DNA from: CAWDPQ01 sp049642465
GTDB lineage: Bacteria > Acidobacteriota > Vicinamibacteria > Vicinamibacterales > 2-12-FULL-66-21
NCBI GenBank assembly: GCA_049642465.1
Contig: JBAROV010000066.1
Location: 62,001 to 126,000, forward strand
DNA: 64,000 nucleotides
Direction: 5' to 3'
Shown: positions 49,885 to 58,113 of the stretch, one piece after another
Position numbering within the stretch: the stretch's first letter is position 1
Layout: each line of letters starts with the position of its first letter
Position numbers and translations under genes: made by a program
The notes under the pieces: model-generated
Seen by the model: the letters and a program-made list of their open reading frames with translations, nothing else
Database searches by the model: none
What the model was told of the DNA's origin: nothing

Positions 49885-51447
49885 CTATCGTGCGCTTCCG
49901 AATCGCGGAGCCGCCCTTGGGCCGGCGAGTGCGCGAACCGCACCCACGGTCAGTCGGACGACACGGGCCAGCTTGTCGAAGTCGAGCCGGTCGACGGTGT
50001 CGGTCGGCTCATGGTAGCCGGGATGAAATCCGCCGAACAGCCACACGGCTGGAATGCCCTTTTGCAGAAAGGGCAGGTGATCGCACCGAAACAGCGCACG
50101 CATGGAGGAATCCCGATCGAATTTGGTGCTCAGTTGGAGGCCCGCCTTCGGTGCCTGTTTCGCCAGCAGCGCCTGGAGATCACGGCTGAAGACCGCTCCG
50201 ACGAGGTTCAATTCATTGGTGCGGGCCGCCGTCAACTCGTACGCGCCGAGGCTCTCCGCGGTGTGCTCTTCGTTCCTGCCAATCATGTCCAGATTGAGCA
50301 GCGCGATGGTCTTCTCCAAGGGACGTAGCGGGTGATCCACATAATGATACGAGCCGAGCATCAACTGCTCTTCGGACCCAAACGAGACGAACAGGACACT
50401 GCGTGGCAATCGTTGCTGCGCCACGAGGCGTGCGACCTCGAGCATGGCGACGACGCCTGACGCATTATCGTTGGCGCCTGGGTAGAGTTTCCCGTTCTGC
50501 ACACCGAGATGGTCGTAGTGTGAGGTCACGAGGATGGTCTCCTCCCGCAGCGTCGGATCGGTCCCCGGCCACAACCCGGCGACGTTCCAGGAAGTGCGCG
50601 GAGCCGCCTCCTGATTCGTCGCGCGAAGCCGTACCTTCACTGTTTCCAGCACCCGTGACGAAGGAAATGGCGCGCGATCGATCTCAGCCTGCAAGTCGGC
50701 GGACGTGCGCCTGGTCGATTGCAGAAGCGCCTCGGCGACCTGCGAGGACACCGCGAAGCGTGGAATGCGACGTTCGCTGCGCGCGAGTGCCTGACTCGGA
50801 GCGTTCGCGCGGTCCGCAGGCCGAGGAGCGGAACGGTGAGTATTCAGCGGCTCGGTGACAACCAGAACGGCCGCGGCGCCGTGGCGCTCGGCATTCTGCG
50901 TCTTCGTCCACGTGTTGGCGTGCAGAGTGAAGCCAGTACCGTGAAAGAGCGACTGCGGGTTGTCCTCCTGCGGTTCGTGATCGAAGACGAGTACCGCCTT
51001 CCCCCGAACATCGATGCCAGCGTAGTCGTCGTAGCCAAACTCCGGAGCAGTAATCCCATAGCCGGCAAAGACCACCTCCAGCGTGAGATCGATGGGCTCT
51101 GCGGGCTCCGGGAAGAAGACGCTACTCGCAGGAAACGTCTGCTCGGCGCCATTTCGAAGGACCAGGATCGTTGACCGCTCGCGATCGAGGGCCAGCGGGA
51201 CTATGTCGAACCCCTGGAGATAGCCGGTGCCGGCGGCAGGCTGCAGTCCGATCTTGCGCATCTCCGCCGCCAGGAACCACGCCGCGGCATCAGCGCCGCG
51301 GCTGAGCGACGCGCGCCCTTCGATGGGCGGCGAGCAGAGGAATTCGAGATCGGCGCGCATGCGCTCGCGGCTTGCCTGGTCTCCGGCAAGGGGCGCGGCC
51401 ATGAAGGCCAACAAAAGGCCGATGATCGGAAGGGGGTTGGAGCTCAT
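49885..51447 (-). CDS. Exported M28 zinc aminopeptidase with PA domain
   Basis: 520 residues. The signal peptide is at about 1-22. Residues of about 100-200 form a PA-like insertion (FAGYGITAPEFGYDDYAGIDVRGK...AVLVF). The M28 active site is complete by eye: SHYDHLG (His310, Asp312), GANDNASG (Asp327), SEEQLMLGS (Glu359, Glu360), NLDMIGR (Asp387), and HPGYHEPTDT near the end for the last His. It releases N-terminal amino acids from peptides outside the cytoplasm. ATG 51447 begins the signal peptide and leaves a 19-bp divergent gap to the next gene. Confidence 0.9.
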   Translation of the reverse strand: MSSNPLPIIGLLLAFMAAPLAGDQASRERMRADLEFLCSPPIEGRASLSRGADAAAWFLAAEMRKIGLQPAAGTGYLQGFDIVPLALDRERSTILVLRNGAEQTFPASSVFFPEPAEPIDLTLEVVFAGYGITAPEFGYDDYAGIDVRGKAVLVFDHEPQEDNPQSLFHGTGFTLHANTWTKTQNAERHGAAAVLVVTEPLNTHRSAPRPADRANAPSQALARSERRIPRFAVSSQVAEALLQSTRRTSADLQAEIDRAPFPSSRVLETVKVRLRATNQEAAPRTSWNVAGLWPGTDPTLREETILVTSHYDHLGVQNGKLYPGANDNASGVVAMLEVARLVAQQRLPRSVLFVSFGSEEQLMLGSYHYVDHPLRPLEKTIALLNLDMIGRNEEHTAESLGAYELTAARTNELNLVGAVFSRDLQALLAKQAPKAGLQLSTKFDRDSSMRALFRCDHLPFLQKGIPAVWLFGGFHPGYHEPTDTVDRLDFDKLARVVRLTVGAVRALAGPRAAPRFGSAR

Positions 51448-51466
51448 ATAAATTGACTCATTGTCC

Positions 51467-52594
51467 ATGAGATCCCTCGCCGATGTCCGACGCTTTGCAG
51501 TGGGCGGCCTGTTCAAGCCTGCCGGGCTCGAGCAGACCCTCGAAATGTTGGCCTTCGTCCAGGCAGATCCGATTCGTGCACCCGCGCGCGCCCAGGACCT
51601 GACCCTCCGGCCGCGCGTGGTGGGCTACCGTAGCGGCGATCTCGAGCGCCTCTACTCGACGCTTCCCGTCGAAGAAGATGTCTTTATCAATTACGGCTTC
51701 GTGACCCGCGCCCTGCAGGCCCTGATGCATCCGCGCAACGGAGGCGGTCTGCCGCCAACCGCACGCAATGCGCGGGCAAGAGCCGTACTGGCGTTCGTTC
51801 GCGAACGCGGCGTCGTGCATCCGCGTGAGGTCGATGCGAGGTTTGCGCACGGTGTCGTACGCAACTACTGGGGCGGGTCGTCCAACAGCACCACGTTCCT
51901 TCTAGAGGCGATGCACTACAAGGGCCTACTTCGCGTGGCGCGGCGGGAAGCCGGCGTTCGCATCTACGCGATTCAACAGCACGGACCGCCGCCGCAAGGC
52001 GCCTCGCTGCGCCGTGCCCGGCTCGATGCCCTCGTCGACATCGCCGTTCGCAAATATGCGCCGCTGCCGTCCGTGAGCCTGACGTTTGTACTGCGCCGGC
52101 TCCGCTACGCAGTACCGCAATGGAGCCGCGAGATCGCTGGGGCGGTGGAACGGGCGCGGCGTCGGCTCTCGCGAGCACGTGTCGACGGCGAGACATGGTA
52201 CTGGCCTTCAGAAGCGCCAGCGCTGCTCGATCCCCCGTTGGACGCCGTACGGCTGCTGGCTCCGTTCGATCCCGTTGTCTGGGACCGCCAGCGCTTCGAG
52301 TTGCTCTGGGGTTGGGCCTATCGCTTCGAGGCGTACACGCCGCCTGCGAAGCGGAAGTTTGGCTACTATGCGCTCCCGCTCCTGTGGCGGGATCGTGTCG
52401 TCGGGTGGGCCAACCTCGCTATCAGAGCGGGTCAGCTCCAGGCCGAGTTCGGCTACGTCGGAGGCACAAAGCCGCGTGAGCGCGCCTTCGCGCGCGAGCT
52501 CGAGGAGGAACTCGAACGGATGCGCCTCTTCCTCGAACCAAGAATCCTAGCCGCCAGTCGTCCGTCACTGATCGTTGGTCCGACTGACGACTAG
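51467..52594 (+). CDS. YcaQ/AlkX-like winged-helix DNA glycosylase (HTH_42)
   Basis: 375 residues, the usual length for this family. The HTH_42 fold has the catalytic QxD motif in AFVQADPI (Gln32, Asp34 counting from ATG 51467), the active-site type reported for YcaQ/AlkX. Winged-helix elements follow, such as FVRERGVVHPREVDARF. RLLAPFDPVVWDRQRFELLWG and FGYYALPLLWRDRVVGWANL are family landmarks. YcaQ enzymes remove alkylated bases and can unhook interstrand crosslinks, including those from azinomycin-like toxins. The ATG is preferred to a TTG six bases earlier. It is divergent from the M28 gene. Confidence 0.85.
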   Translation: MRSLADVRRFAVGGLFKPAGLEQTLEMLAFVQADPIRAPARAQDLTLRPRVVGYRSGDLERLYSTLPVEEDVFINYGFVTRALQALMHPRNGGGLPPTARNARARAVLAFVRERGVVHPREVDARFAHGVVRNYWGGSSNSTTFLLEAMHYKGLLRVARREAGVRIYAIQQHGPPPQGASLRRARLDALVDIAVRKYAPLPSVSLTFVLRRLRYAVPQWSREIAGAVERARRRLSRARVDGETWYWPSEAPALLDPPLDAVRLLAPFDPVVWDRQRFELLWGWAYRFEAYTPPAKRKFGYYALPLLWRDRVVGWANLAIRAGQLQAEFGYVGGTKPRERAFARELEEELERMRLFLEPRILAASRPSLIVGPTDD

Positions 52595-52780
52595 AACTGG
52601 TTTCATAACCGCAGGTAGGTCCTGCCCGCGAAGTGCTCGGCACAAAGCGCTTGTTGCGGGAGTCGCCTGCGCGCCGAGCAGGGCGCCCGCGTCGGTTCGC
52701 GGCCAGCGCGTCGCGGTGCTCCTCGATTTCCGGTGGGATCTCTGGCCGGGGTCTCATGCGTCCGCGCCGCACAACTGGCG

Positions 52781-53143
52781 TCAGCCCTTGACCGCGTAAC
52801 CCAGGCGTTGAAGGATGACGCGCACGCGATCGCGCATCTCCCCCTGCAACTCGATCGTGTCTTCGGTGATCGCGCCGCCGGTTCCGCACTCGCGCTTCAG
52901 CTTCTGGCCGAGGTCCGTCAGGAATGCGTCGTTCTTCGGCAGGTCGTACACGACGGTGACGGTCTTGCCGCCGCGGCCCGTTTTTTCGATACGCAGCTTC
53001 GCTATGACGCGGGGCGGCACGGCCGCTGCACCCGGCTTCTTCCGGGTGCTGCACGTGCAGGAGCGTTGCGGCCAGCCACAGACAGGGCACTTGCCATCCG
53101 TCGCAGTGGAATAAACGGTACGGACGTTGTCCTTCCGGCTCAC
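52781..53143 (-). CDS. yciH: SUI1/YciH-type translation initiation factor homolog
   Basis: 120 residues. The N-terminus holds a four-Cys zinc ribbon (GKCPVCGWPQRSCTC). The rest is the SUI1/eIF1 fold: RIEKTGRGGKTVTVVYDLPKN, KLKRECGTGGAITEDTIELQG and RVILQRLGYAVKG. Bacterial YciH proteins monitor start-site selection and inhibit translation under stress. The start is GTG 53143; the ribosome site is weak. It sits at the start of a 185-bp non-coding space towards the YcaQ-like gene, and 26 bp downstream of the winged-helix/TolB gene's stop on the same strand. Confidence 0.9.
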   Translation of the reverse strand: MSRKDNVRTVYSTATDGKCPVCGWPQRSCTCSTRKKPGAAAVPPRVIAKLRIEKTGRGGKTVTVVYDLPKNDAFLTDLGQKLKRECGTGGAITEDTIELQGEMRDRVRVILQRLGYAVKG

Positions 53144-53169
53144 CGCTCAATCATCGTCGAAAAACAGGG

Positions 53170-55326
53170 TCACCTCGACCGGGCATCTGGCAGCAGCGCC
53201 GGCCAGTTGAGAACCACACCGATGCTGCTCCGGTTCCTGTCGCCTACCACCTTGAGAAGGAGAAAGCGCTGGCCGTCGCCGCTCGCGGCATACTGCTCAA
53301 CGTCTAAGGTTGGCAAAAGTCCTGTTTGAAACAACTGGCTTCGGGTCGAAAACTGGGGGCGGTCCCCCATCCGCACCGCGACGCTGTTCAAGATGCCGTC
53401 AAGTCCCAGGTAGTACAGCTCGCGACCGTCCTGGCGCCAGACCGGCTGCACTGCACCGCCGGAGGAGACGGGCCAGTGCTCACCGGTTGGCGGAAAAGGG
53501 GTGCCGTACACTTCGTACTGGCCGGTTTCGTTCGACTGATAAGCAATCCAGCGGCTGTCTGGCGAGAATTGTGCCTGATTCATGACGCCGGCCGGCGCCT
53601 CGCGGACGAGAAAGGGCTTCGATCCCTCGCTGAGGGACACCGCCCAGAGCTGCTCGCCCCGCTGGCGGCGGTACAAGAGATACTGCCCATCCTGCGACAC
53701 GTCCTCGACCATGTTCACGTCGTCCGAGACTGAAAGAATCGACTCGCGCCGGTCTGGTGAAATCTGGACTATGGCCTGGGGTAATGGTTGCCACCTCGTC
53801 GCCACTAGTTTTTGACCGTCCCCCATCCACCGCGGATCGGCATGGGATTTGGCTCCAAAGGTCAGATGTGTTGTGACACCGAGCTTCAGGTCGAGGACCC
53901 GGAGTTTTGCGTAGCCAGCCTCAGCTCGTGCGAAGACGAGCCGGCTGGCGTCCGCCGAGAGATCGAAGGTGTAGTAGGGGCCCACCTCGCCGACGAGCCG
54001 CTGCACCTCGCCGTCACGGCCCACCCATTGGAACTGCGTCAGTGGGCGTTCGCTGATGGAGTAAGTCAGCACACCTGTCTCGGAAGCCGAGAAGGCTACC
54101 TGACCCACGAGCGGGTTCCCCGCAGCGGGAACGAGCAGCCGGCTTGCGTCTCCGCTCAACTTCAGGCTCGTCGGATCGAGGCGCTGGGCCATGAGCGTGG
54201 CATCTCGAAGAAACAGCAGGTAGCCGGGATTGGCGTAGATGGCAGGGAGATCCCCTTCGAGCAACAACCGGGACTCCGTAGAGTCGGTCTGCCCGATATA
54301 TAGCCCGCTTCGAGTGACGTCCTTGTTTCGCTTCAGGTAGAGAAACCGGTCGCCATCCGGCAGAAAGTCAGGATAGAGGTGGCTGATCTCCCCTTGCGAT
54401 CGATCCAGGCTGGTCACCGGGTGAGGCTCGCCGCCGTCAGCAGGGATGCCGAGCAGCGACCCTTCCAGCGTCGTGAACAGGATCATTCCACTGCGGCTCC
54501 ACGTCCCGCCTCCCGTCGGCTGACAGGAGTCGCAGAGCGTTTTAACCGTTCCTTCGGTCACGTGAACCGTCTTCAAGGCCGATGCAGTGCTGAAGGCCAA
54601 CCGTGCGCTGTCAGGCGCCCAGAACAGCGCAATCGTACCTTCGGTACCTGCGATGGGCAGCGTCGTCAGGCCATCGAGATTGTGCAGCCAGATCCGCGAC
54701 CCCTGTTCCACGATGAGAGCCACGCGTCTGCCGTCCGGCGAGATCTTCGACATGGGACGCGAACCGGTGACGCGTGCGGAGTCCGGCAGGGGAACGATGA
54801 AGCTCACGAGGGCCGGCGCATCCGTCGTTTCGCCCATATGGCGGACGACGACGACCAGCATGGCGATGACGCCAACCGCCAAGGCAATGGTCGCGACTCG
54901 GCGAACGAGAGGCTCGAGAGAACGAGCCGGTGTTTCGGCCGTGGACGAGACCGGCCGATCCGCGTCGTGAGTGACGTTGGTGACAGGGGCGACAAAGCGG
55001 TACCCCCGAGTCGGGACAGTCTGGATGAACTGCTCGCCGTCCTGACCGTCCCCGAGCGCCTTCCGAAGCGCCGACACCGTAAAGGTAAGGTTCGCCTCCT
55101 CCACGAAGCTGTTGGGCCATAGAGCGCTCATCAGCTCCTGTTTCGTGACGAGCCGCCCCGCGTGTTCAACCAGATACACCAGCAGGTCGAACGCCTTGGG
55201 CGTCAGTGAGACGGGCTGGCCCGCCCGCAGCAGGAGGTGCTCGGTCGGCTCCAGCCGAAACGATCCGAACTCGTGAACTCTGGATGCTGCCGGCACCTGT
55301 TTCCGGCCCCGAGGAGACGCTAACAA
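53170..55326 (-). CDS. Winged-helix (OmpR/CadC-type) membrane regulator with TolB-like propeller
   Basis: 718 residues. Residues 19-115 form the OmpR-type winged helix (RVHEFGSFRLEPTEHLLLRAG, TPKAFDLLVYLVEHAGRLVTK, LWPNSFVEEANLTFTVSALRKALGD, YIQTVPTRGYRF). One TM helix is at about 145-167. Then come WD40/PD40-like TolB repeats to the end (SKISPDGRRVALIVEQG, ASRLVFARAEAGYAKLRVL, AQFSPDSRWIAYQSNETGQY). The domain order suggests DNA binding in the cytosol and ligand sensing outside, as in CadC-type regulators. Such genes are numerous in acidobacteria; targets are unknown. Confidence 0.88.
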   Translation of the reverse strand: MLASPRGRKQVPAASRVHEFGSFRLEPTEHLLLRAGQPVSLTPKAFDLLVYLVEHAGRLVTKQELMSALWPNSFVEEANLTFTVSALRKALGDGQDGEQFIQTVPTRGYRFVAPVTNVTHDADRPVSSTAETPARSLEPLVRRVATIALAVGVIAMLVVVVRHMGETTDAPALVSFIVPLPDSARVTGSRPMSKISPDGRRVALIVEQGSRIWLHNLDGLTTLPIAGTEGTIALFWAPDSARLAFSTASALKTVHVTEGTVKTLCDSCQPTGGGTWSRSGMILFTTLEGSLLGIPADGGEPHPVTSLDRSQGEISHLYPDFLPDGDRFLYLKRNKDVTRSGLYIGQTDSTESRLLLEGDLPAIYANPGYLLFLRDATLMAQRLDPTSLKLSGDASRLLVPAAGNPLVGQVAFSASETGVLTYSISERPLTQFQWVGRDGEVQRLVGEVGPYYTFDLSADASRLVFARAEAGYAKLRVLDLKLGVTTHLTFGAKSHADPRWMGDGQKLVATRWQPLPQAIVQISPDRRESILSVSDDVNMVEDVSQDGQYLLYRRQRGEQLWAVSLSEGSKPFLVREAPAGVMNQAQFSPDSRWIAYQSNETGQYEVYGTPFPPTGEHWPVSSGGAVQPVWRQDGRELYYLGLDGILNSVAVRMGDRPQFSTRSQLFQTGLLPTLDVEQYAASGDGQRFLLLKVVGDRNRSSIGVVLNWPALLPDARSR

Positions 55327-55402
55327 ATCTCTCTGAAATTGCTCCGCCGATACCGGCCCATCTCAAAGGACTTGCTCATGAGCCGCCGCCTAGCGTCGGC
55401 TC

Positions 55403-56170
55403 ATGCGACACACTTCGAAAAAGGCCGGAACGGGGCTCAGTCTACGCCTGTTTCGACTGTCCCGATCGGCTGTTCTCTGGCACCTCAGCGTCGCCCTGAC
55501 CGCCATCAACGCGTACGGGCAGACGTCCATGTTATCGACGCCACAGGAGCTGCTGGCGACTGACCCGCGCGGTTTTGCCGAGTGGCTGGAAACCGCCCGG
55601 CCTAAACCTGTATCAGCACAGAACAAGGCGCGCATTCTGGGAACCCTGCCGCCCGAAGGGGAGATCACGACGCTGAACGAAGCTGCTCGGCGGAAGCTCG
55701 CCGCGCTCAGCCAGCTGTTTCGCGCGACCGAGCGCGACTCGGTATACGAAATCAAGGTGGTCGAGAGTCCGTTCGCCAGGACCGGGCTATACGAGCGAAC
55801 AGTCGTCCTGATCTCGGAAACAGCACTCGAGCTGATGGAGGCAGCGGACCTGCAGGCATTGATGGCCCACGAAATTGCGCACGAGTACATCTGGACCCAG
55901 CGCGAGCGTGCCTCCAGACTCCGGGACTATTACCGCCTCAAGGAGCTGGAGCTGCTGTCCGATGCCATCGCGATCGTCATTCTTCATGGGCTTGGACTGG
56001 ATCCGTCCCGACTGATGGCAACTGTCGAGAAGCTCACCCGCTACAACCGGAAGGTCCTCGGGGTAACCATCGACGAGAGCGGCTATCCGACTCTGTCCGA
56101 GCGTCGAGAATTTGCACGTCGGGTGACTGCGTGGGTGGCACGCGCGAGCCCGCCGCGATCGTCGCGATGA
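55403..56170 (+). CDS. Exported M48-like zinc metallopeptidase
   Basis: 255 residues. The N-terminal hydrophobic region (about 22-40) acts as signal or anchor. The zinc-binding HExxH motif is MAHEIAHEYI (His156, Glu157, His160), with a third-ligand Glu near ELELLSDAIA (Glu181/183), as in M48/YggG-type peptidases. The rest is helical. These enzymes degrade peptides or misfolded proteins at the envelope. Its start is divergent from the winged-helix/TolB gene, with 76 bp between. It ends eight bases before the convergent PQQ-propeller gene. Confidence 0.82.
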   Translation: MRHTSKKAGTGLSLRLFRLSRSAVLWHLSVALTAINAYGQTSMLSTPQELLATDPRGFAEWLETARPKPVSAQNKARILGTLPPEGEITTLNEAARRKLAALSQLFRATERDSVYEIKVVESPFARTGLYERTVVLISETALELMEAADLQALMAHEIAHEYIWTQRERASRLRDYYRLKELELLSDAIAIVILHGLGLDPSRLMATVEKLTRYNRKVLGVTIDESGYPTLSERREFARRVTAWVARASPPRSSR

Positions 56171-56178
56171 CCCCCTAG

Positions 56179-58107
56179 TCAGCGGCCCGCGAGGGACAGC
56201 CGGAACGCGGCCATCTCCTCGCCGTTGCGAACCAGCAGGACGTCACCGACCAGCACCGGGTGGTTCCAGGTCTTGCCCTCGACCGCCTTGAAGCGCGCCA
56301 GCTCCGTGAACTTGTCCGGAATCGCCGACACGAGTGCGAGCTCGCCCTCTTCGGAGAGCACCAGCAGCAAGTCCTGGTCGGGCAACAGCACCATCTGACC
56401 GGCGCCGTAGCGTCCGCCTTTCCACGTGCGCTCGCCGTTCTCGAGGTTGATGCACGAGAGAATCCTGCCGTCGAAGCCGAACGCGTGTCCCTTGTGAACG
56501 ACGAAGTCGTTGAAGTACGGCTTCAAACCGCGCGACGTCCAGCGCTCGTCGACCGTCCATCCGGCGGGCGGGTGCGCGACTGCGAGGCGGCGTATGCCCG
56601 AGCCGCCCATTGTGTCGCCGCCGGCGATCAGGACGGTGCCGCCGGGGACCAACGCGGGCTGCACGATGCCGACGCCCTCCGTCCACGAGTGCTGCCAGAG
56701 CACGGTGCCATCGGCCGGTGCAACACTCGTCAGTCCGCCTCCACTGAGCAGCAGGACTTGAGCGACGCCGTCAATCGTCGCAAGATGCGGCGAGCTGTAG
56801 CCACCGCCGCCGGTCGTGCGGACCCAGCGCGGATTGCCCGTCGCGAGGTCGTAGGCGACGAGCCGGCCGGAGGCGGCCACGATCACGATGTCTTTGACCA
56901 CCAACGGCGAGCTCGCGAAGCCCCAGCCGGGGATCTTGGCGCCGGTGTCGGTTCCCGCATTCCGCGACCACCTCACGGCGCCGTTGCCAGCATCGAGCGC
57001 GTTCACGATGCCGGTCGCACCGAAGGTGTAGACGCGACCGTTGTGCACGGTCGGCGTCCCGAGCGGGCCGGGGCCGCTCTCAGCCGCGTAGAAGCGGGCG
57101 GCATCGCGGTGCCTCCAGACCGGCTCGCCGGTCGTCAGCCTGTAGCAGGAGACGACCTCGTCCTCACCGCGCTGCTCCTGCGTGTAGACCAGGTCGCCGC
57201 GCACGGCGAAGGACGACCAGCCAGGTCCGATCGGCCGGCGCCAGAGCGCGGCCGGAGGCGACTTCGACCAGTCCGTCTCGATCCGCACGCCGCGAATGAT
57301 GCTGTCGCGCTCGGGTCCACGAAAGCCCGGCCATTCGACTCGCCTGATGCTTGGCTCGCTCATGGCAGGCCCTTCGACTCGCTTGATACCCGGCTCGCTC
57401 ATGGCAGGCCCATCGACTCGCTTGATACCCGGCTCGCTCATGGCAGGCCTGTCGGGATCGGTCTTCGCTGTGGCTCCAGCTTTCGGGAGTGCGGCCGGTT
57501 TGTCCTCGGTTTTGGCCGCGAGCGGTGCCTTAGGAGTCTCCGCTGGTGGCGTAGATGGCGGGAGTGCCTTGGGCTCGTCGCTGACCTGAGCTAGTAGGCG
57601 TTGCTCGGGAGTCGGTGTCCAGCGCCAGTGGAACTCCGAACCGGCGCTGCCGATGCCAGCTGTTCGTAAGAGCGTCCACGGTGCGCACGCGAGCACGATG
57701 GCCGCGACCAACGACACGCGCCGGGCTCCGTCCGAAAGGCGGACGGTGACCAGTGCCCATGCGACGAGGGCGAGGCATAGGTAGGGGATCGACGAGATGT
57801 AGAGCAGCATCCCCATCCCGACCCTCGCGATCGACTCGTGGACGAAAAACTTCGTCGCAACCACCGCGACGATCATCAGAAGGATGGCACCCACGCGCTC
57901 GGACCACGGCGCGCGGCTGAAAAACAGCCACCACACAACAATGGCCAATGCGGTGACAGCTCCGCCGATCAATCCAACGAGCCCGGCGTCGGGCGCAACA
58001 ACCGGGACGACAAACCACAGCAGCCATTGCACGATCACGATGACTACGCCCGGCAACAGCCGGAGCGGTTTGCGAGGATTCGATTCGACGGCGTTCGCGA
58101 AGGACAT
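56179..58107 (-). CDS. Membrane-anchored PQQ-like beta-propeller protein
   Basis: 642 residues. The N-terminus carries four or five TM helices (about 20-145). A linker of about 165-260 is Pro/Lys/Ala-rich and contains a 13-residue unit PAMSEPGIKRVDG repeated three times (the third as PAMSEPSIRRVEW). The PQQ/BamB-type propeller follows from about 265 to 640 (WRRPIGPGWSSFAVRGDLVY, VYTFGATGIVNALDAGNGAV, DIVIVAASGRLVAYDLATGN). Some such proteins are quinoprotein dehydrogenases, but I see no PQQ-site Cys pair, so a binding or scaffold role is equally likely. It is followed by the ADOP gene on the same strand after 6 bp. Confidence 0.84.
   Translation of the reverse strand: MSFANAVESNPRKPLRLLPGVVIVIVQWLLWFVVPVVAPDAGLVGLIGGAVTALAIVVWWLFFSRAPWSERVGAILLMIVAVVATKFFVHESIARVGMGMLLYISSIPYLCLALVAWALVTVRLSDGARRVSLVAAIVLACAPWTLLRTAGIGSAGSEFHWRWTPTPEQRLLAQVSDEPKALPPSTPPAETPKAPLAAKTEDKPAALPKAGATAKTDPDRPAMSEPGIKRVDGPAMSEPGIKRVEGPAMSEPSIRRVEWPGFRGPERDSIIRGVRIETDWSKSPPAALWRRPIGPGWSSFAVRGDLVYTQEQRGEDEVVSCYRLTTGEPVWRHRDAARFYAAESGPGPLGTPTVHNGRVYTFGATGIVNALDAGNGAVRWSRNAGTDTGAKIPGWGFASSPLVVKDIVIVAASGRLVAYDLATGNPRWVRTTGGGGYSSPHLATIDGVAQVLLLSGGGLTSVAPADGTVLWQHSWTEGVGIVQPALVPGGTVLIAGGDTMGGSGIRRLAVAHPPAGWTVDERWTSRGLKPYFNDFVVHKGHAFGFDGRILSCINLENGERTWKGGRYGAGQMVLLPDQDLLLVLSEEGELALVSAIPDKFTELARFKAVEGKTWNHPVLVGDVLLVRNGEEMAAFRLSLAGR
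57331..57447 (-). repeat. 39-bp tandem repeat, three units, inside the PQQ-propeller gene
   Basis: Three nearly identical 39-bp units encode the 13-residue PAMSEPGIKRVDG-type linker repeats. Being in frame and near-identical at DNA level, they are recent and prone to copy-number change by slippage. Confidence 0.85.
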
Positions 58108-58113
58108 GTTGAA

